A stretch of 64,000 nucleotides of DNA from Breznakibacter sp047600785. Lineage in GTDB: Bacteria; Bacteroidota; Bacteroidia; Bacteroidales; Marinilabiliaceae. Within the stretch, counting starts at the first letter, position 1; each line of letters opens with the position of its first letter. The position numbers were made by a program, and so were the translations under genes. The stretch covers positions 930,001-994,000 of the forward strand of contig JASGKH010000002.1 of NCBI GenBank assembly GCA_047600785.1. The letters run 5' to 3'. Positions 1 to 9,257 of this stretch are shown here, piece after piece. The notes under the pieces were generated by a model. That model was not told the origin of the DNA, made no database searches, and saw nothing but the letters and a program-made list of their open reading frames with translations.

Positions 1-2
1 AG

Positions 3-1163
3 AGTCTTGGTGGTCAAACCGTGGTAATGGCTGCGAAGACTCCAAATATTGATTATTTATGCAGCCTGTCGCAATGCGGGGTGTTGCATACCGTACCCGA
101 TAGTCTGCATCCGGGTAGCGAAGTGGCCAACATGGCCGTAATGGGCTATGATGCTGAAAAATTTTACAATGGGCGTGGAGTATTGGAAGCTTCGGCAATG
201 GGCGTAAAACTGGGAGATAATGATTTGGCCTTCCGGTGCAACCTTATTTCGGTAAAGGACGAAAAAATTCTCAACCATAGCGGCGGACATATTTCCAGCG
301 AAGAAGCTGCAGAATTGATCGATGCACTCAACACAAAATTTGCAAACGATACGGTACGCTTTTATCCAGGCGTAAGTTATCGTCATCTATTGGTCATCAA
401 AAACGGAAAAGGTTTGCCACAATGCACGCCTCCCCACGATGTGCCGGGAAGCCCGGTTGTCAATGTAATGCCCAAGTTAAATGGTGGCGAAGAAGGTAAA
501 GCAACTTTGGAACTTATCTCCAAACTTATCGTCGATTCACGTGAAGTGTTGGAAAATCATCCCATCAACATAAAAAGAGCCGAAAAAGGAAAACCGACAG
601 CAAACTCCATATGGCCATGGTCACCCGGATTTAGACCCCAAATGCCCACATTGAAAGAACAATATGGCATTGAATCGGGAGCTGTCATTTCTGCGGTCGA
701 CCTGATTCACGGTATCGGACGTTATGCAGGATTGGAGTCGTTGCACGTGGAAGGCGCGACCGGTTTGTTCGACACAAATTACACAGGGAAAGCTGAAGCA
801 GCCATCAACGCGTTCGACAAACATGATTTTGTGTACTTACATATCGAAGCCAGTGACGAAGCTGGCCATGAGGGCGATGTGGCACTAAAAATAAGAACTA
901 TCGAAGATATCGATACAAAAGTGGTTGCACCGGTTATTGATCGATTGGTAAAAAGAAGAAACGATGTCACCATTGCCTTTTTACCCGATCACCCAACTCC
1001 CTGTGAACTCCGTACGCATACCCGTGCCGCAGTCCCGTTTTTCATATACCGGCCGGGGGCAAAAGCCGATGGAATTCCAGTGTACAACGAAGAATCGGTA
1101 AAAACCGGTTCATATGGAGAGTTGAGAGGTGTTGAGTTCATGCAAAAATTCTTAGGCAAATAA
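3..1163 (+). CDS. apgM: ApgM-family phosphoglycerate mutase-like enzyme, probable homoserine kinase (5' partial)
   Basis: Member of the alkaline-phosphatase-like superfamily related to archaeal cofactor-independent phosphoglycerate mutase. The first ATG/GTG inside the window is not the real start: the frame is open to the left edge and reads SLGGQTVVMAAKTPN, which is family sequence, so the N-terminal metal motif lies outside. Visible are the PGSEVANMAVMGYD segment with the likely catalytic Ser, the metal-site motifs HIEASDEAGHEGD and PDHPTPCELRTHT, and a full C-terminus. The gene ends 16 bases before thrC, so they are probably one operon. In Bacteroides, which lack classical ThrB, the member of this family next to thrC has been tied by genetics to the homoserine kinase step of threonine synthesis (from memory). 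Family placement is firm; the kinase role is inferred from context. Confidence 0.85.
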   Translation, partial: SLGGQTVVMAAKTPNIDYLCSLSQCGVLHTVPDSLHPGSEVANMAVMGYDAEKFYNGRGVLEASAMGVKLGDNDLAFRCNLISVKDEKILNHSGGHISSEEAAELIDALNTKFANDTVRFYPGVSYRHLLVIKNGKGLPQCTPPHDVPGSPVVNVMPKLNGGEEGKATLELISKLIVDSREVLENHPINIKRAEKGKPTANSIWPWSPGFRPQMPTLKEQYGIESGAVISAVDLIHGIGRYAGLESLHVEGATGLFDTNYTGKAEAAINAFDKHDFVYLHIEASDEAGHEGDVALKIRTIEDIDTKVVAPVIDRLVKRRNDVTIAFLPDHPTPCELRTHTRAAVPFFIYRPGAKADGIPVYNEESVKTGSYGELRGVEFMQKFLGK

Positions 1164-1179
1164 ACGAATACATTCCCAA

Positions 1180-2472
1180 ATGAAATATTACAGTATTAAT
1201 TCGCCCGGAAAGTTTGTCGGGCTAAAAGAGGCAGTATTGAGGGGGCTTGCTGCCGATAAAGGTTTGTATATGCCAGAATCCCTTCCATCGTTGCCATCCG
1301 ATTATTTTGAAACGATTGAAAAGAAAACGTTGGCAGAATTAGGTTTTGAAACATTAAGTCCATTTTTCTGTCCCGATATAAAAAAAGAACGTTTTGAAGA
1401 ACTGGTAACCGACGCGTTCAATTTCGAAATTCCCATCAAGCACATCCATGACAATATTTACACGTTAGAATTGTTCCATGGGCCAACCTGTGCATTCAAG
1501 GATATCGGAGCACGTTTTATGGCCCGTGTACTTTCCGAATTTGTTAAGGATATGGATAAGGAAATCAATATTCTTGTGGCCACATCGGGAGATACGGGAA
1601 GTGCCGTGGCAAATGGATTCTACAACGTGCCGGGCATTAATGTATTTGTACTTTATCCCAAAGGTTTGGTGAGCGATGTACAAGAAAAACAATTCACGAC
1701 CCTTGGGCATAACATTACTTCCATTGAGGTGGAAGGTACTTTTGATGATTGCCAGCGAATGGTCAAAGAAGCGTTCATGGATGTGGATTTGAACAACAAA
1801 CTAACGCTGACATCGGCCAATTCGATCAACCTTGCGCGTTTATTGCCCCAATCCATCTATTACCATTACGGATATGCACAAATGAAAGCACAAGGTCACA
1901 GAAGCGTTACCATCGGCGTACCAAGCGGCAATTTTGGCAACATTACGGCCGGTTTTATCGCGTCCAAGATGGGATTGCCGATCAAACGGTTTATTGCTGC
2001 CACCAATGCCAACGATGTAGTGCCCGAATATCTCCAGACAGGGATTTACAAACCTCGGAAATCGGTTGCAACCATCGCCAATGCGATGGATGTGGGTGAC
2101 CCAAGCAATTTTATTCGAATAGAGAACCTTTTTGGGCACCATCTCGATATTGTAAGGAAAAATATCGACACGTTTGTATTTGATGACGATCAGATCAGAG
2201 GTTACGTCAAACAAGTATTCGATCAAACGGGATATATCCTAGATCCCCATGGAGCTACAGGATATGGGGCATTAAAGAAAGGATTGGCTGAGAATGAAGT
2301 CGGTTTCTTTATTGAAACAGCCCATCCTGCTAAGTTTCCTGAAGTAGTGGAATCTATCATCGGTAAAAAAATACCCGTTCCCCAACGGTTGCAGGCATTT
2401 ATGAAGGGAACCAAGCAATCCGTCAAAATCAATGTTGGACTGGATAATTTGAAACAAGTATTGGTAAAATAG
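1180..2472 (+). CDS. thrC: Threonine synthase
   Basis: PLP enzyme that converts O-phosphohomoserine to threonine in the cytoplasm. The PLP lysine is K107 in HGPTCAFKDIGARFMAR, and the phosphate-binding region ATSGDTGSAVANGFY follows. The N-terminal YYSINSPGKFVGLKEAVLRGL and the length of 430 residues fit the bacterial type that has an N-terminal cap domain. It starts 16 bases after apgM, which supplies or probably supplies its substrate, and is followed 40 bases on by a bidirectional terminator. Confident. Confidence 0.95.
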   Translation: MKYYSINSPGKFVGLKEAVLRGLAADKGLYMPESLPSLPSDYFETIEKKTLAELGFETLSPFFCPDIKKERFEELVTDAFNFEIPIKHIHDNIYTLELFHGPTCAFKDIGARFMARVLSEFVKDMDKEINILVATSGDTGSAVANGFYNVPGINVFVLYPKGLVSDVQEKQFTTLGHNITSIEVEGTFDDCQRMVKEAFMDVDLNNKLTLTSANSINLARLLPQSIYYHYGYAQMKAQGHRSVTIGVPSGNFGNITAGFIASKMGLPIKRFIAATNANDVVPEYLQTGIYKPRKSVATIANAMDVGDPSNFIRIENLFGHHLDIVRKNIDTFVFDDDQIRGYVKQVFDQTGYILDPHGATGYGALKKGLAENEVGFFIETAHPAKFPEVVESIIGKKIPVPQRLQAFMKGTKQSVKINVGLDNLKQVLVK

Positions 2473-2507
2473 ATCAGTCCCTTGAAATTGAAACTTCTTC
2501 AATAAAT

Positions 2508-2537
2508 AAAAAATCCCGCTTTAAAGCGGGATTTTTT
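2508..2537. terminator. Bidirectional intrinsic terminator between thrC and clpC
   Basis: The inverted repeat aaaatcccgct/agcgggatttt around a ttaa centre has an A-run on the left and a T-run on the right, so it can end both the rightward thrC transcript and the leftward clpC transcript. The two genes converge here. Confidence 0.85.
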
Positions 2538-2556
2538 ATTATCAGACTTGTTTAAG

Positions 2557-5070
2557 TTATTGATTTTCTGTGGCAGTCTTGTTTGTCGTAATAATTTGGG
2601 TCACCACTTTTTCATTTTCTTTATCAAAATCGACTTTTATTATGTCACCCTCCGAAACAGAGGCCTCAATAATTACCTCAGCCATTTCATCTTCAAGGTA
2701 TTTTTGGATTGCCCTGCGTAAGGGGCGGGCGCCAAAATGAACATCAAAACCTTTCGACGCAATAAATTCTTTTGCCTCGGTCGATATCTCCAATGTATAC
2801 CCCAAAGAACCGATTCGGTTATAAAGTCCGCGAAGTTCAATGTCAATAATCTTAAAAATATCTTCTTTTTCAAGCGTGTTGAATACGATTACGTCATCAA
2901 TACGGTTCATGAACTCCGGGGCAAATGCCTTTTTCAAGGCTTTTTCAATTACGTGGCGGGCATGCTCACTATCCGATTCCCTGTTTGATGTCGTAAAACC
3001 AACGCCGCGACCAAAATCTTTCAGTTCTCTGGAACCAATATTTGAAGTCATTATAATAATGGTGTTCTTGAAATCGACCCTACGACCTAAGCTGTCAGTC
3101 AATCGGCCTTCATCCAAAACCTGCAGAAGCAGGTTGAATACATCGGGATGTGCTTTCTCGATTTCATCAAGCAATACAACGGAGTAGGGCCTGCGACGAA
3201 CTTTCTCTGTAAGCTGACCGCCCTCTTCGTAACCGATATAGCCCGGAGGAGCTCCGACTAATCGCGACACAGAGAACTTTTCCATGTATTCACTCATGTC
3301 AATCCGTATCAACGCATCCTGGCTATCGAACAAATACTGTGCAAGTACTTTTGCCAAATGGGTTTTTCCAACACCTGTGGGACCAAGAAAAATAAACGAA
3401 CCTATTGGTCTGTTAGGATCTTTCAGACCGGCACGGTTACGCTGTATGGCTTTGACAACTTTTTGGATAGCTTCTTCCTGCCCAATTACGCTTCCGGTCA
3501 ACTCCTGGCCCATTTTTAATAGGCGGGAGCCTTCTGCTTGGGCAACGCGTTGTACCGGAATTCCCGTCATCATGGCCACCACTTCTGCCACTTTTTCTTC
3601 GTCAACGGTTTCACGATGACGCATCAACTCCTCTTCCCATTTATCCTTCGCATTATCAAGGCTTTCAATCAGTGACTTTTCCTTATCTCTGAAACTAGCC
3701 GCCAACTCAAAGTTTTGCGACTTGACTGCTTTGATCTTGTTTTCTTTCACATCCTCAATCTCTTTTTCAAGGGACAGGATCGTTTCGGGAACCACAATGT
3801 TCGAAATATGTACACGCGAACCGGCTTCGTCTAACGCATCAATGGCTTTGTCGGGCAAATGACGGTCGCTGATGTACCTCTCTGTCAGTTTTACACAAGC
3901 CTCAATGGCTTTTTCTGTATAAAACACGTTGTGGTGATCTTCGTACTTCTCTTTGATATTATTAAGTATCTCTATGGTTTCCGACATACTCGTCGGCTCA
4001 ATCATCACCTTTTGGAACCGGCGTTCCAAAGCTCCGTCCTTTTCTATATGCTGACGATACTCGTCTAACGTGGTAGCCCCAATACACTGGATTTCGCCAC
4101 GTGCCAAAGCCGGTTTCAACATATTGGCGGCATCCAAAGAACCTGTGGCTCCCCCAGCCCCAACAATCGTATGGATTTCATCAATGAAAAGAATCACGTT
4201 GGGGTTACGGCTCAGTTCATTGAGAATTGCTTTCATCCGCTCTTCAAATTGCCCGCGATATTTTGTGCCCGCCACAATCGATGCCAAATCGAGCGTTACC
4301 ACTCTTTTGTCGAACAAGACCCGTGACACCTTTTTTTGGATAATCCTCAATGCAAGGCCTTCGGCAATAGCCGATTTTCCCACACCTGGTTCGCCAATCA
4401 AGATTGGATTATTTTTTTTACGACGGCTTAAAATCTGGGCCAACCTTTCTATTTCGCGTTCGCGTCCGACAATCGGATCCAAACGCCCTTCTTCAGCTGC
4501 TTTGGTAATGTCAATTCCAAAGTTATCGAGCACGGGTGTATCGGAAGCTCCTTTGGCCGTAGCCTGGCGGGATTGATCGGAACCGGATTGAGAGAATGGA
4601 CTATCGGCATCTTCGTCTTCGGGAAAATCCGATTTCGCCATTGGCAACCCACCTGCCATCAAGTTTTTAATTTTTTCGTATTCAATTTTTTCTGCATTCA
4701 TAATTTCCCACAAATAAGTACTTTTTTCTCTTAAAAGGGCCATTAACAGATGACCGGTATTCACTTCATTGCTTTTAAGCATTTTGGCCTCCAATTGCAC
4801 AAGCTTGAGTACACGTTCCGACGTATTCAACAACGGAATGTTTTCGACCCTTATCGGCGAATCGCCTTTTAGTTTTGTTTCAAGTTGCTGTCTGATTCTT
4901 GCTAAATCAATATTTAAGCTGATTAATATGTCGATCGCCGTTCCTTCTCCTTCCCGCAGAAGCCCCAGCATTAAATGCTCGGGAGCAATAAACATATTCC
5001 CAAGTCTTTCGGCTTCTTCTTTGCTATAGCCCAACACATCTTTTATGCGTTGCGAAAAGTTAAGATCCAT
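2557..5070 (-). CDS. clpC: ClpC-type AAA+ unfoldase of the Clp protease
   Basis: Hexameric ATPase that unfolds substrates for ClpP. The order is an N-terminal repeat domain (NFSQRIKDVLGYSKEEAERLGN), NBD1 with Walker A GEPGVGKS near residue 226, a middle segment with a UVR-like piece (NFELAASFRDKEKSLIE), and NBD2 with Walker A GPTGVGKT near residue 563 and a C-terminal D2 small domain. I use the internal ATG at 5070 (838 residues), because the upstream 16 residues are not family sequence and a possible -7 box (caaaaata on the plus strand, 5141-5148) lies 70 bases upstream. Divergent from gyrA. Confidence 0.95.
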   Translation of the reverse strand: MDLNFSQRIKDVLGYSKEEAERLGNMFIAPEHLMLGLLREGEGTAIDILISLNIDLARIRQQLETKLKGDSPIRVENIPLLNTSERVLKLVQLEAKMLKSNEVNTGHLLMALLREKSTYLWEIMNAEKIEYEKIKNLMAGGLPMAKSDFPEDEDADSPFSQSGSDQSRQATAKGASDTPVLDNFGIDITKAAEEGRLDPIVGREREIERLAQILSRRKKNNPILIGEPGVGKSAIAEGLALRIIQKKVSRVLFDKRVVTLDLASIVAGTKYRGQFEERMKAILNELSRNPNVILFIDEIHTIVGAGGATGSLDAANMLKPALARGEIQCIGATTLDEYRQHIEKDGALERRFQKVMIEPTSMSETIEILNNIKEKYEDHHNVFYTEKAIEACVKLTERYISDRHLPDKAIDALDEAGSRVHISNIVVPETILSLEKEIEDVKENKIKAVKSQNFELAASFRDKEKSLIESLDNAKDKWEEELMRHRETVDEEKVAEVVAMMTGIPVQRVAQAEGSRLLKMGQELTGSVIGQEEAIQKVVKAIQRNRAGLKDPNRPIGSFIFLGPTGVGKTHLAKVLAQYLFDSQDALIRIDMSEYMEKFSVSRLVGAPPGYIGYEEGGQLTEKVRRRPYSVVLLDEIEKAHPDVFNLLLQVLDEGRLTDSLGRRVDFKNTIIIMTSNIGSRELKDFGRGVGFTTSNRESDSEHARHVIEKALKKAFAPEFMNRIDDVIVFNTLEKEDIFKIIDIELRGLYNRIGSLGYTLEISTEAKEFIASKGFDVHFGARPLRRAIQKYLEDEMAEVIIEASVSEGDIIKVDFDKENEKVVTQIITTNKTATENQ

Positions 5071-5140
5071 AAAGCATGCATATAAATTGAAAACAAACCT
5101 AAAATTAAAATGTTCCATCGCAAAAGAACATTCATTTGCT

Positions 5141-5148
5141 CAAAAATA
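5141..5148 (-). promoter_or_regulatory. Possible clpC -7 promoter box
   Basis: Read on the minus strand this is TATTTTTG, an exact match to the Bacteroidota -7 consensus TAnnTTTG, about 70 bases before the clpC start at 5070. A well spaced -33 TTTG is not evident, so the call is tentative. Confidence 0.4.
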
Positions 5149-5253
5149 CTACAAATTCCAAATAATCCATCCACCTCTTTCTGTTAATAAAAACTAAGTC
5201 CTTTCATTTCGGTATTTAAGGTGAATTGACTAAATTAGGCCATCCAAAAAGAC

Positions 5254-5275
5254 AGGCTCCGAGTAGCCTTTTTTT
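5254..5275 (+). promoter_or_regulatory. Terminator-like hairpin upstream of gyrA
   Basis: aggct-ccgagt-agcct followed by seven T residues lies 30 bases before the gyrA start, on the gyrA strand. It has the form of a short intrinsic terminator in a leader. No coding region upstream on this strand would need a terminator here. It may be a leader attenuator or chance. Confidence 0.35.
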
Positions 5276-5306
5276 ATGGTTTTTAAAACGATCAAATCAC
5301 TTTTAA

Positions 5307-7838
5307 ATGGCTGAAGGAGAGAATATTATTCAGATAAACATCGAGGAGGAAATGAAATCCGCGTACATTGATTATTCAATGTCCGTGATCGTTTCTCGTG
5401 CTTTACCCGATGTCCGTGACGGAATGAAACCTGTTCATCGCCGTGTGCTGTATGGCATGAACGAGTTAGGTTTGGCACCCAACAAACCATATAAGAAATC
5501 TGCAAGGATAGTGGGAGAGGTGTTAGGTAAATTTCACCCCCACGGCGATTCATCGGTCTATTTTGCAATGGTGCGGATGGCCCAAGAGTGGTCGTTACGT
5601 TATCCTTTGGTCGACGGTCAAGGTAACTTTGGCAGTATCGACGGCGATAGTCCTGCCGCTATGCGTTACACTGAGGCTAGGTTAAACCGTTTGTCAGAAG
5701 AAACCTTGCGCGACATCGAAAAAAATACCGTTGATTTTCAGTTAAACTTTGACGATTCGCTAACCGAACCAAGTGTACTGCCAACACGGATTCCATTGTT
5801 GTTGGTGAATGGAGCCTCAGGTATTGCCGTCGGTATGGCTACCAATATGCCTCCCCATAATTTGTCGGAAACCGTGGACGGTATTGTAGCCTACATCGAC
5901 AGAAACGATATTACGGTTGCCGAATTAATGCACTTCATCAAAGCTCCTGATTTCCCGACTGGTGGTATTATTTACGGTTACCAGGGTGTAAAAGAAGCTT
6001 TTGAGACAGGACGTGGCAAAGTCGTAGTGCGTGCAAAAGCAGAGATTGAAAACGAAGGCGGTCGAGAAAAAATCATCATCCGTGAGATACCGTACATGGT
6101 CAATAAAGCTGAGTTGATCATGAAAATCGCAGAGTTGGTGAATGAAAAGAAAATTGACGGTATCACTAACGTCAATGATGAATCGGACCGTGAAGGTATG
6201 AGGATCGTGGTTGACTTACGTAAAGATGCCATTGCCAATGTGGTTCTCAACCATCTTTATAAATACACCGCACTGCAATCGTCATTTGGTGTGAACAACA
6301 TTGCACTGGTGCATGGACGTCCTCGCTTGCTCAATTTGAAAGATCTTATAAAATTATTTGTGGAGCATCGTCACGACGTAGTTGTTCGTCGAACAAGATT
6401 TGAGCTGGATCAAGCAGAAAAGCGTGCCCATATTCTTGAAGGATTGATCATTGCTTGCGACCACATCGACGAAGTGATAAAAATAATCCGAGCTGCACAA
6501 ACCCCTGACGAAGCACGTGAGACATTGATGCAGCGATTCGAACTGACCGATATCCAGGCACGTGCGATCGTGGATATGCGTTTACGTCAACTAACGGGTC
6601 TTGAGCAGGATAAGCTGAGGGATGAATATAACGCTCTTCTCAAAGAAATTGCTTATCTAAAAGACATTTTGGCTGATGAATCATTGCGCATGTCCATCAT
6701 TAAGAATGAGATGCTTGAAATCAAAGAAAAATATGGGGATTCGCGCCGTACCCAAATTGTCTATAGCTCAGAGGAGTTTAACCCGGAAGACTTCTATGCC
6801 GATGAGGAGATGATCATTACCGTATCGCATTTAGGGTACATGAAACGTACGCCACTGGCCGAATTCAAAACCCAAAACAGGGGAGGTGTCGGTTCCAAGG
6901 GAAGTGTGACGCGAGATGAGGATTTTATTGAACATATTTATCCTGCATCCATGCATAATACGATGCTCTTTTTCACAAAAAAAGGACGATGTTTTTGGAT
7001 GAAGGTATATGATATTCCCGAAGGGTCAAAAAATTCAAAGGGAAGGGCTATTCAAAACTTGTTGAGCATTGATCCTGACGATCAGGTTAAAGCCTTTATA
7101 AAGGTAAAACAGCTTGGTGACAAAGACTATGTACAAAACCATTACATCATGATGGGCACCAAAAAGGGCATCATCAAGAAGTCGTTGCTGGAAGATTACA
7201 GTCGTCCTCGTCAAAATGGAGTCATTGCAATAACAGTGAAAGATAGTGATGAACTGATTGAAGCCAGGTTGACAGATGGGAAATCTGAAATTATAATGGC
7301 TACACGTAGCGGGCGGGCCATCAGGTTCCCCGAAGGTAAAGTACGTTGTATCGGACGTACGGGGGCAGGGGTACGCGGCGTTACTTTAGATAACGCTCAA
7401 GACGAAGTCGTTGGTATGATTTGCGTAGCGGACACAAACGAGCACATACTGGTTGTCTCTGAGAAAGGTTACGGAAAGCGCTCTGAACTGGAGGATTATC
7501 GTGTAACCAACAGAGGAGGAAAAGGTGTTAAAACCATGAAAATTACCGAAAAAACAGGTGTGTTGATCTCAATCAAGAATGTAACCGACGAAAACGACTT
7601 GATGATCATCAATAAATCAGGCATAACCATTCGCCTTCAAGTTGCAACAATCAGACTTGCGGGGCGTGCCACACAGGGAGTACGGTTGATAAACCTTGAT
7701 AAAAAACAAGACGAAATAGCTTCGGTAACTAAAGTAAAAAGTGAATCGGCAAGTGACGAAGAGGTAGATATTGATTTAGATATCGATACCCATGACGGTC
7801 AAGGAGATGGAACCGAAAATTCAACAGATATTGAATAA
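5307..7838 (+). CDS. gyrA: DNA gyrase subunit A
   Basis: Breakage-rejoining subunit of DNA gyrase. The active-site tyrosine is Y121 in AAMRYTEARL. The quinolone region reads HPHGDSSVYFAMVRMAQ with Ser at the usual position, and Phe where Enterobacteria have Asp87, which from memory is normal in Bacteroides. A GyrA box, QNRGGVGSKG, near residue 523 separates it from ParC. The C-terminal beta-pinwheel (residues about 500-800) is complete and is followed by an acidic tail. The TPR gene follows after 35 bases. Confidence 0.97.
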   Translation: MAEGENIIQINIEEEMKSAYIDYSMSVIVSRALPDVRDGMKPVHRRVLYGMNELGLAPNKPYKKSARIVGEVLGKFHPHGDSSVYFAMVRMAQEWSLRYPLVDGQGNFGSIDGDSPAAMRYTEARLNRLSEETLRDIEKNTVDFQLNFDDSLTEPSVLPTRIPLLLVNGASGIAVGMATNMPPHNLSETVDGIVAYIDRNDITVAELMHFIKAPDFPTGGIIYGYQGVKEAFETGRGKVVVRAKAEIENEGGREKIIIREIPYMVNKAELIMKIAELVNEKKIDGITNVNDESDREGMRIVVDLRKDAIANVVLNHLYKYTALQSSFGVNNIALVHGRPRLLNLKDLIKLFVEHRHDVVVRRTRFELDQAEKRAHILEGLIIACDHIDEVIKIIRAAQTPDEARETLMQRFELTDIQARAIVDMRLRQLTGLEQDKLRDEYNALLKEIAYLKDILADESLRMSIIKNEMLEIKEKYGDSRRTQIVYSSEEFNPEDFYADEEMIITVSHLGYMKRTPLAEFKTQNRGGVGSKGSVTRDEDFIEHIYPASMHNTMLFFTKKGRCFWMKVYDIPEGSKNSKGRAIQNLLSIDPDDQVKAFIKVKQLGDKDYVQNHYIMMGTKKGIIKKSLLEDYSRPRQNGVIAITVKDSDELIEARLTDGKSEIIMATRSGRAIRFPEGKVRCIGRTGAGVRGVTLDNAQDEVVGMICVADTNEHILVVSEKGYGKRSELEDYRVTNRGGKGVKTMKITEKTGVLISIKNVTDENDLMIINKSGITIRLQVATIRLAGRATQGVRLINLDKKQDEIASVTKVKSESASDEEVDIDLDIDTHDGQGDGTENSTDIE

Positions 7839-7873
7839 GCTATTACTTTTACAAAAACTCAAAACACAACAAA

Positions 7874-9061
7874 ATGAAAAGAGTAATTCTGATGTTCAGC
7901 GTTTTTGCTTTGTCTCTTTCGCTTTTTGCACAAAAAGGTAAAGTGATTTCTGCCGAAACAATGCTGTCTTCAAATGATTTGGAGGGAGCAAAATCAGCCA
8001 TTGATGAAGCATTGGCCAACGAAAAATCAAACACTTGGCCCAAAACTTATATCATCGCTGCAAAAGTTTACACAAAACTTCAACAAAACAGTAAGGATAA
8101 AGAGGGTCTGGCCAAAGCAATGGACTTCTACGAAAAAGCTTCCGAGTGGGACAAAAAAGGGGATGCAAAAGGAAAAGGCATTGGCAAATTCGAAAAAGAA
8201 ATCACATTGGCATTGACATTCTTCAAAACAGATTTGATCAATGCAGGTGTAGAAGGCTTTAATACCGAAAACTTTACAGGGGCATTAACGGCATTTGAGA
8301 ACGTTTTGAAAGCAAGTAAACTGGCTGATCTTTCGCAAGGAAACAATAACGTAGACACAGCAATCGTTTATAACTGCGCTTTGGCTGCTTACAATGCAAA
8401 GAACTGGGACAAAGCGTCAGAATATTTCCAAAAAACAATTGAACTGGGATATGGCAGTGGCGATGCAGTATTGCTTTTACACCAGGTATATTCGAATACC
8501 GGAGACTCAATAAAAATGGCTGAAAATCTGGCAACAGGTTTTACCAAATACCCAACCGATGATAGGATTCTGACCACGCTGATCAACTACTACCTGCAAT
8601 CGCGCCAGAATGAAAAAGCCCTTAATTATTTGAATACTGCCGTTGAGCAGGATCCTAAAAATCCTTCATTTTATTATGCTCGTGGTGTTTTGTACGATCA
8701 AAGTAAGAATTTTGACAAAGCAGAAGCCGATTATCTTAAATGTTTGGAATTGGATGCCAATTACTTCAATGCATTGTATAACATAGGGGTGCTATTTTAT
8801 AACAAAGGCGTAGAAAAGAACAATGAAGCAAACGATTTAACCAGCATGAAAGAGTTTGAAGCTGCAAAGAAAGTAGCTAATGGGTTCTTTGAAAAAGCGT
8901 TGCCATACATGGAAAAGGCTTTAAGTGTATTGGACAGCAAAGAAGATTCGGGCAAACAAGATAGGCTGGCCGTACTTGAAAGCTTGAAGAACCTGTATTA
9001 CCGTTTCGACAATCTGGAGAAATATAACCAGATTAAAAGTATGATTGACGGATTGCAGTAA
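7874..9061 (+). CDS. Secreted TPR-repeat protein
   Basis: 395 residues with an N-terminal signal peptide (KRVILMFSVFALSLSLFAQ) and then helical tandem repeats of TPR type over most of the length, for example ALNYLNTAVEQDPKNPSFYYARGVL-like units and DKAEADYLKCLELDANYFNALYNIG-like units near residues 240-310. Probably a periplasmic scaffold. It follows gyrA by 35 bases with no terminator between, and is closed by a strong terminator at 9154-9183. A TPR gene behind gyrA also occurs in Bacteroides as far as I recall. The specific partner is unknown. Confidence 0.85.
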   Translation: MKRVILMFSVFALSLSLFAQKGKVISAETMLSSNDLEGAKSAIDEALANEKSNTWPKTYIIAAKVYTKLQQNSKDKEGLAKAMDFYEKASEWDKKGDAKGKGIGKFEKEITLALTFFKTDLINAGVEGFNTENFTGALTAFENVLKASKLADLSQGNNNVDTAIVYNCALAAYNAKNWDKASEYFQKTIELGYGSGDAVLLLHQVYSNTGDSIKMAENLATGFTKYPTDDRILTTLINYYLQSRQNEKALNYLNTAVEQDPKNPSFYYARGVLYDQSKNFDKAEADYLKCLELDANYFNALYNIGVLFYNKGVEKNNEANDLTSMKEFEAAKKVANGFFEKALPYMEKALSVLDSKEDSGKQDRLAVLESLKNLYYRFDNLEKYNQIKSMIDGLQ

Positions 9062-9153
9062 GTTTCCTGACAAACGCTCAATTTGAAAATACATATATAA
9101 TTTACATAATATAAATTATAGGACAAATAATAAATTTGAGAACACATGATTTA

Positions 9154-9184
9154 GCCCGTTGCAATATTGCAACGGGCTTTTTTA
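9154..9184 (+). terminator. Intrinsic terminator after gyrA-TPR
   Basis: A perfect 12-bp inverted repeat (gcccgttgcaat / attgcaacgggc) runs straight into a T-tract. It closes the gyrA-TPR transcript about 90 bases after the stop codon. Confidence 0.9.
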
Positions 9185-9257
9185 TTAATTCATCAAAAGC
9201 AAACAGGCCCGATCTTCATGATTAGGCCTTGTTCCATCTAAAAATAATAATTAAAGA

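Noticed and set aside
1749..2099. 116-residue open frame inside thrC
   Set aside because: Same-strand shadow of a strongly conserved enzyme.
4070..4576. 168-residue open frame antisense to clpC
   Set aside because: It overlaps the conserved NBD1 of clpC, has no own promoter and has shadow-type composition.
5540..5580. GyrA residue Phe where E. coli has Asp87, as possible quinolone resistance
   Set aside because: Phe at this place is, as far as I recall, normal in Bacteroides GyrA, and the key Ser is present.
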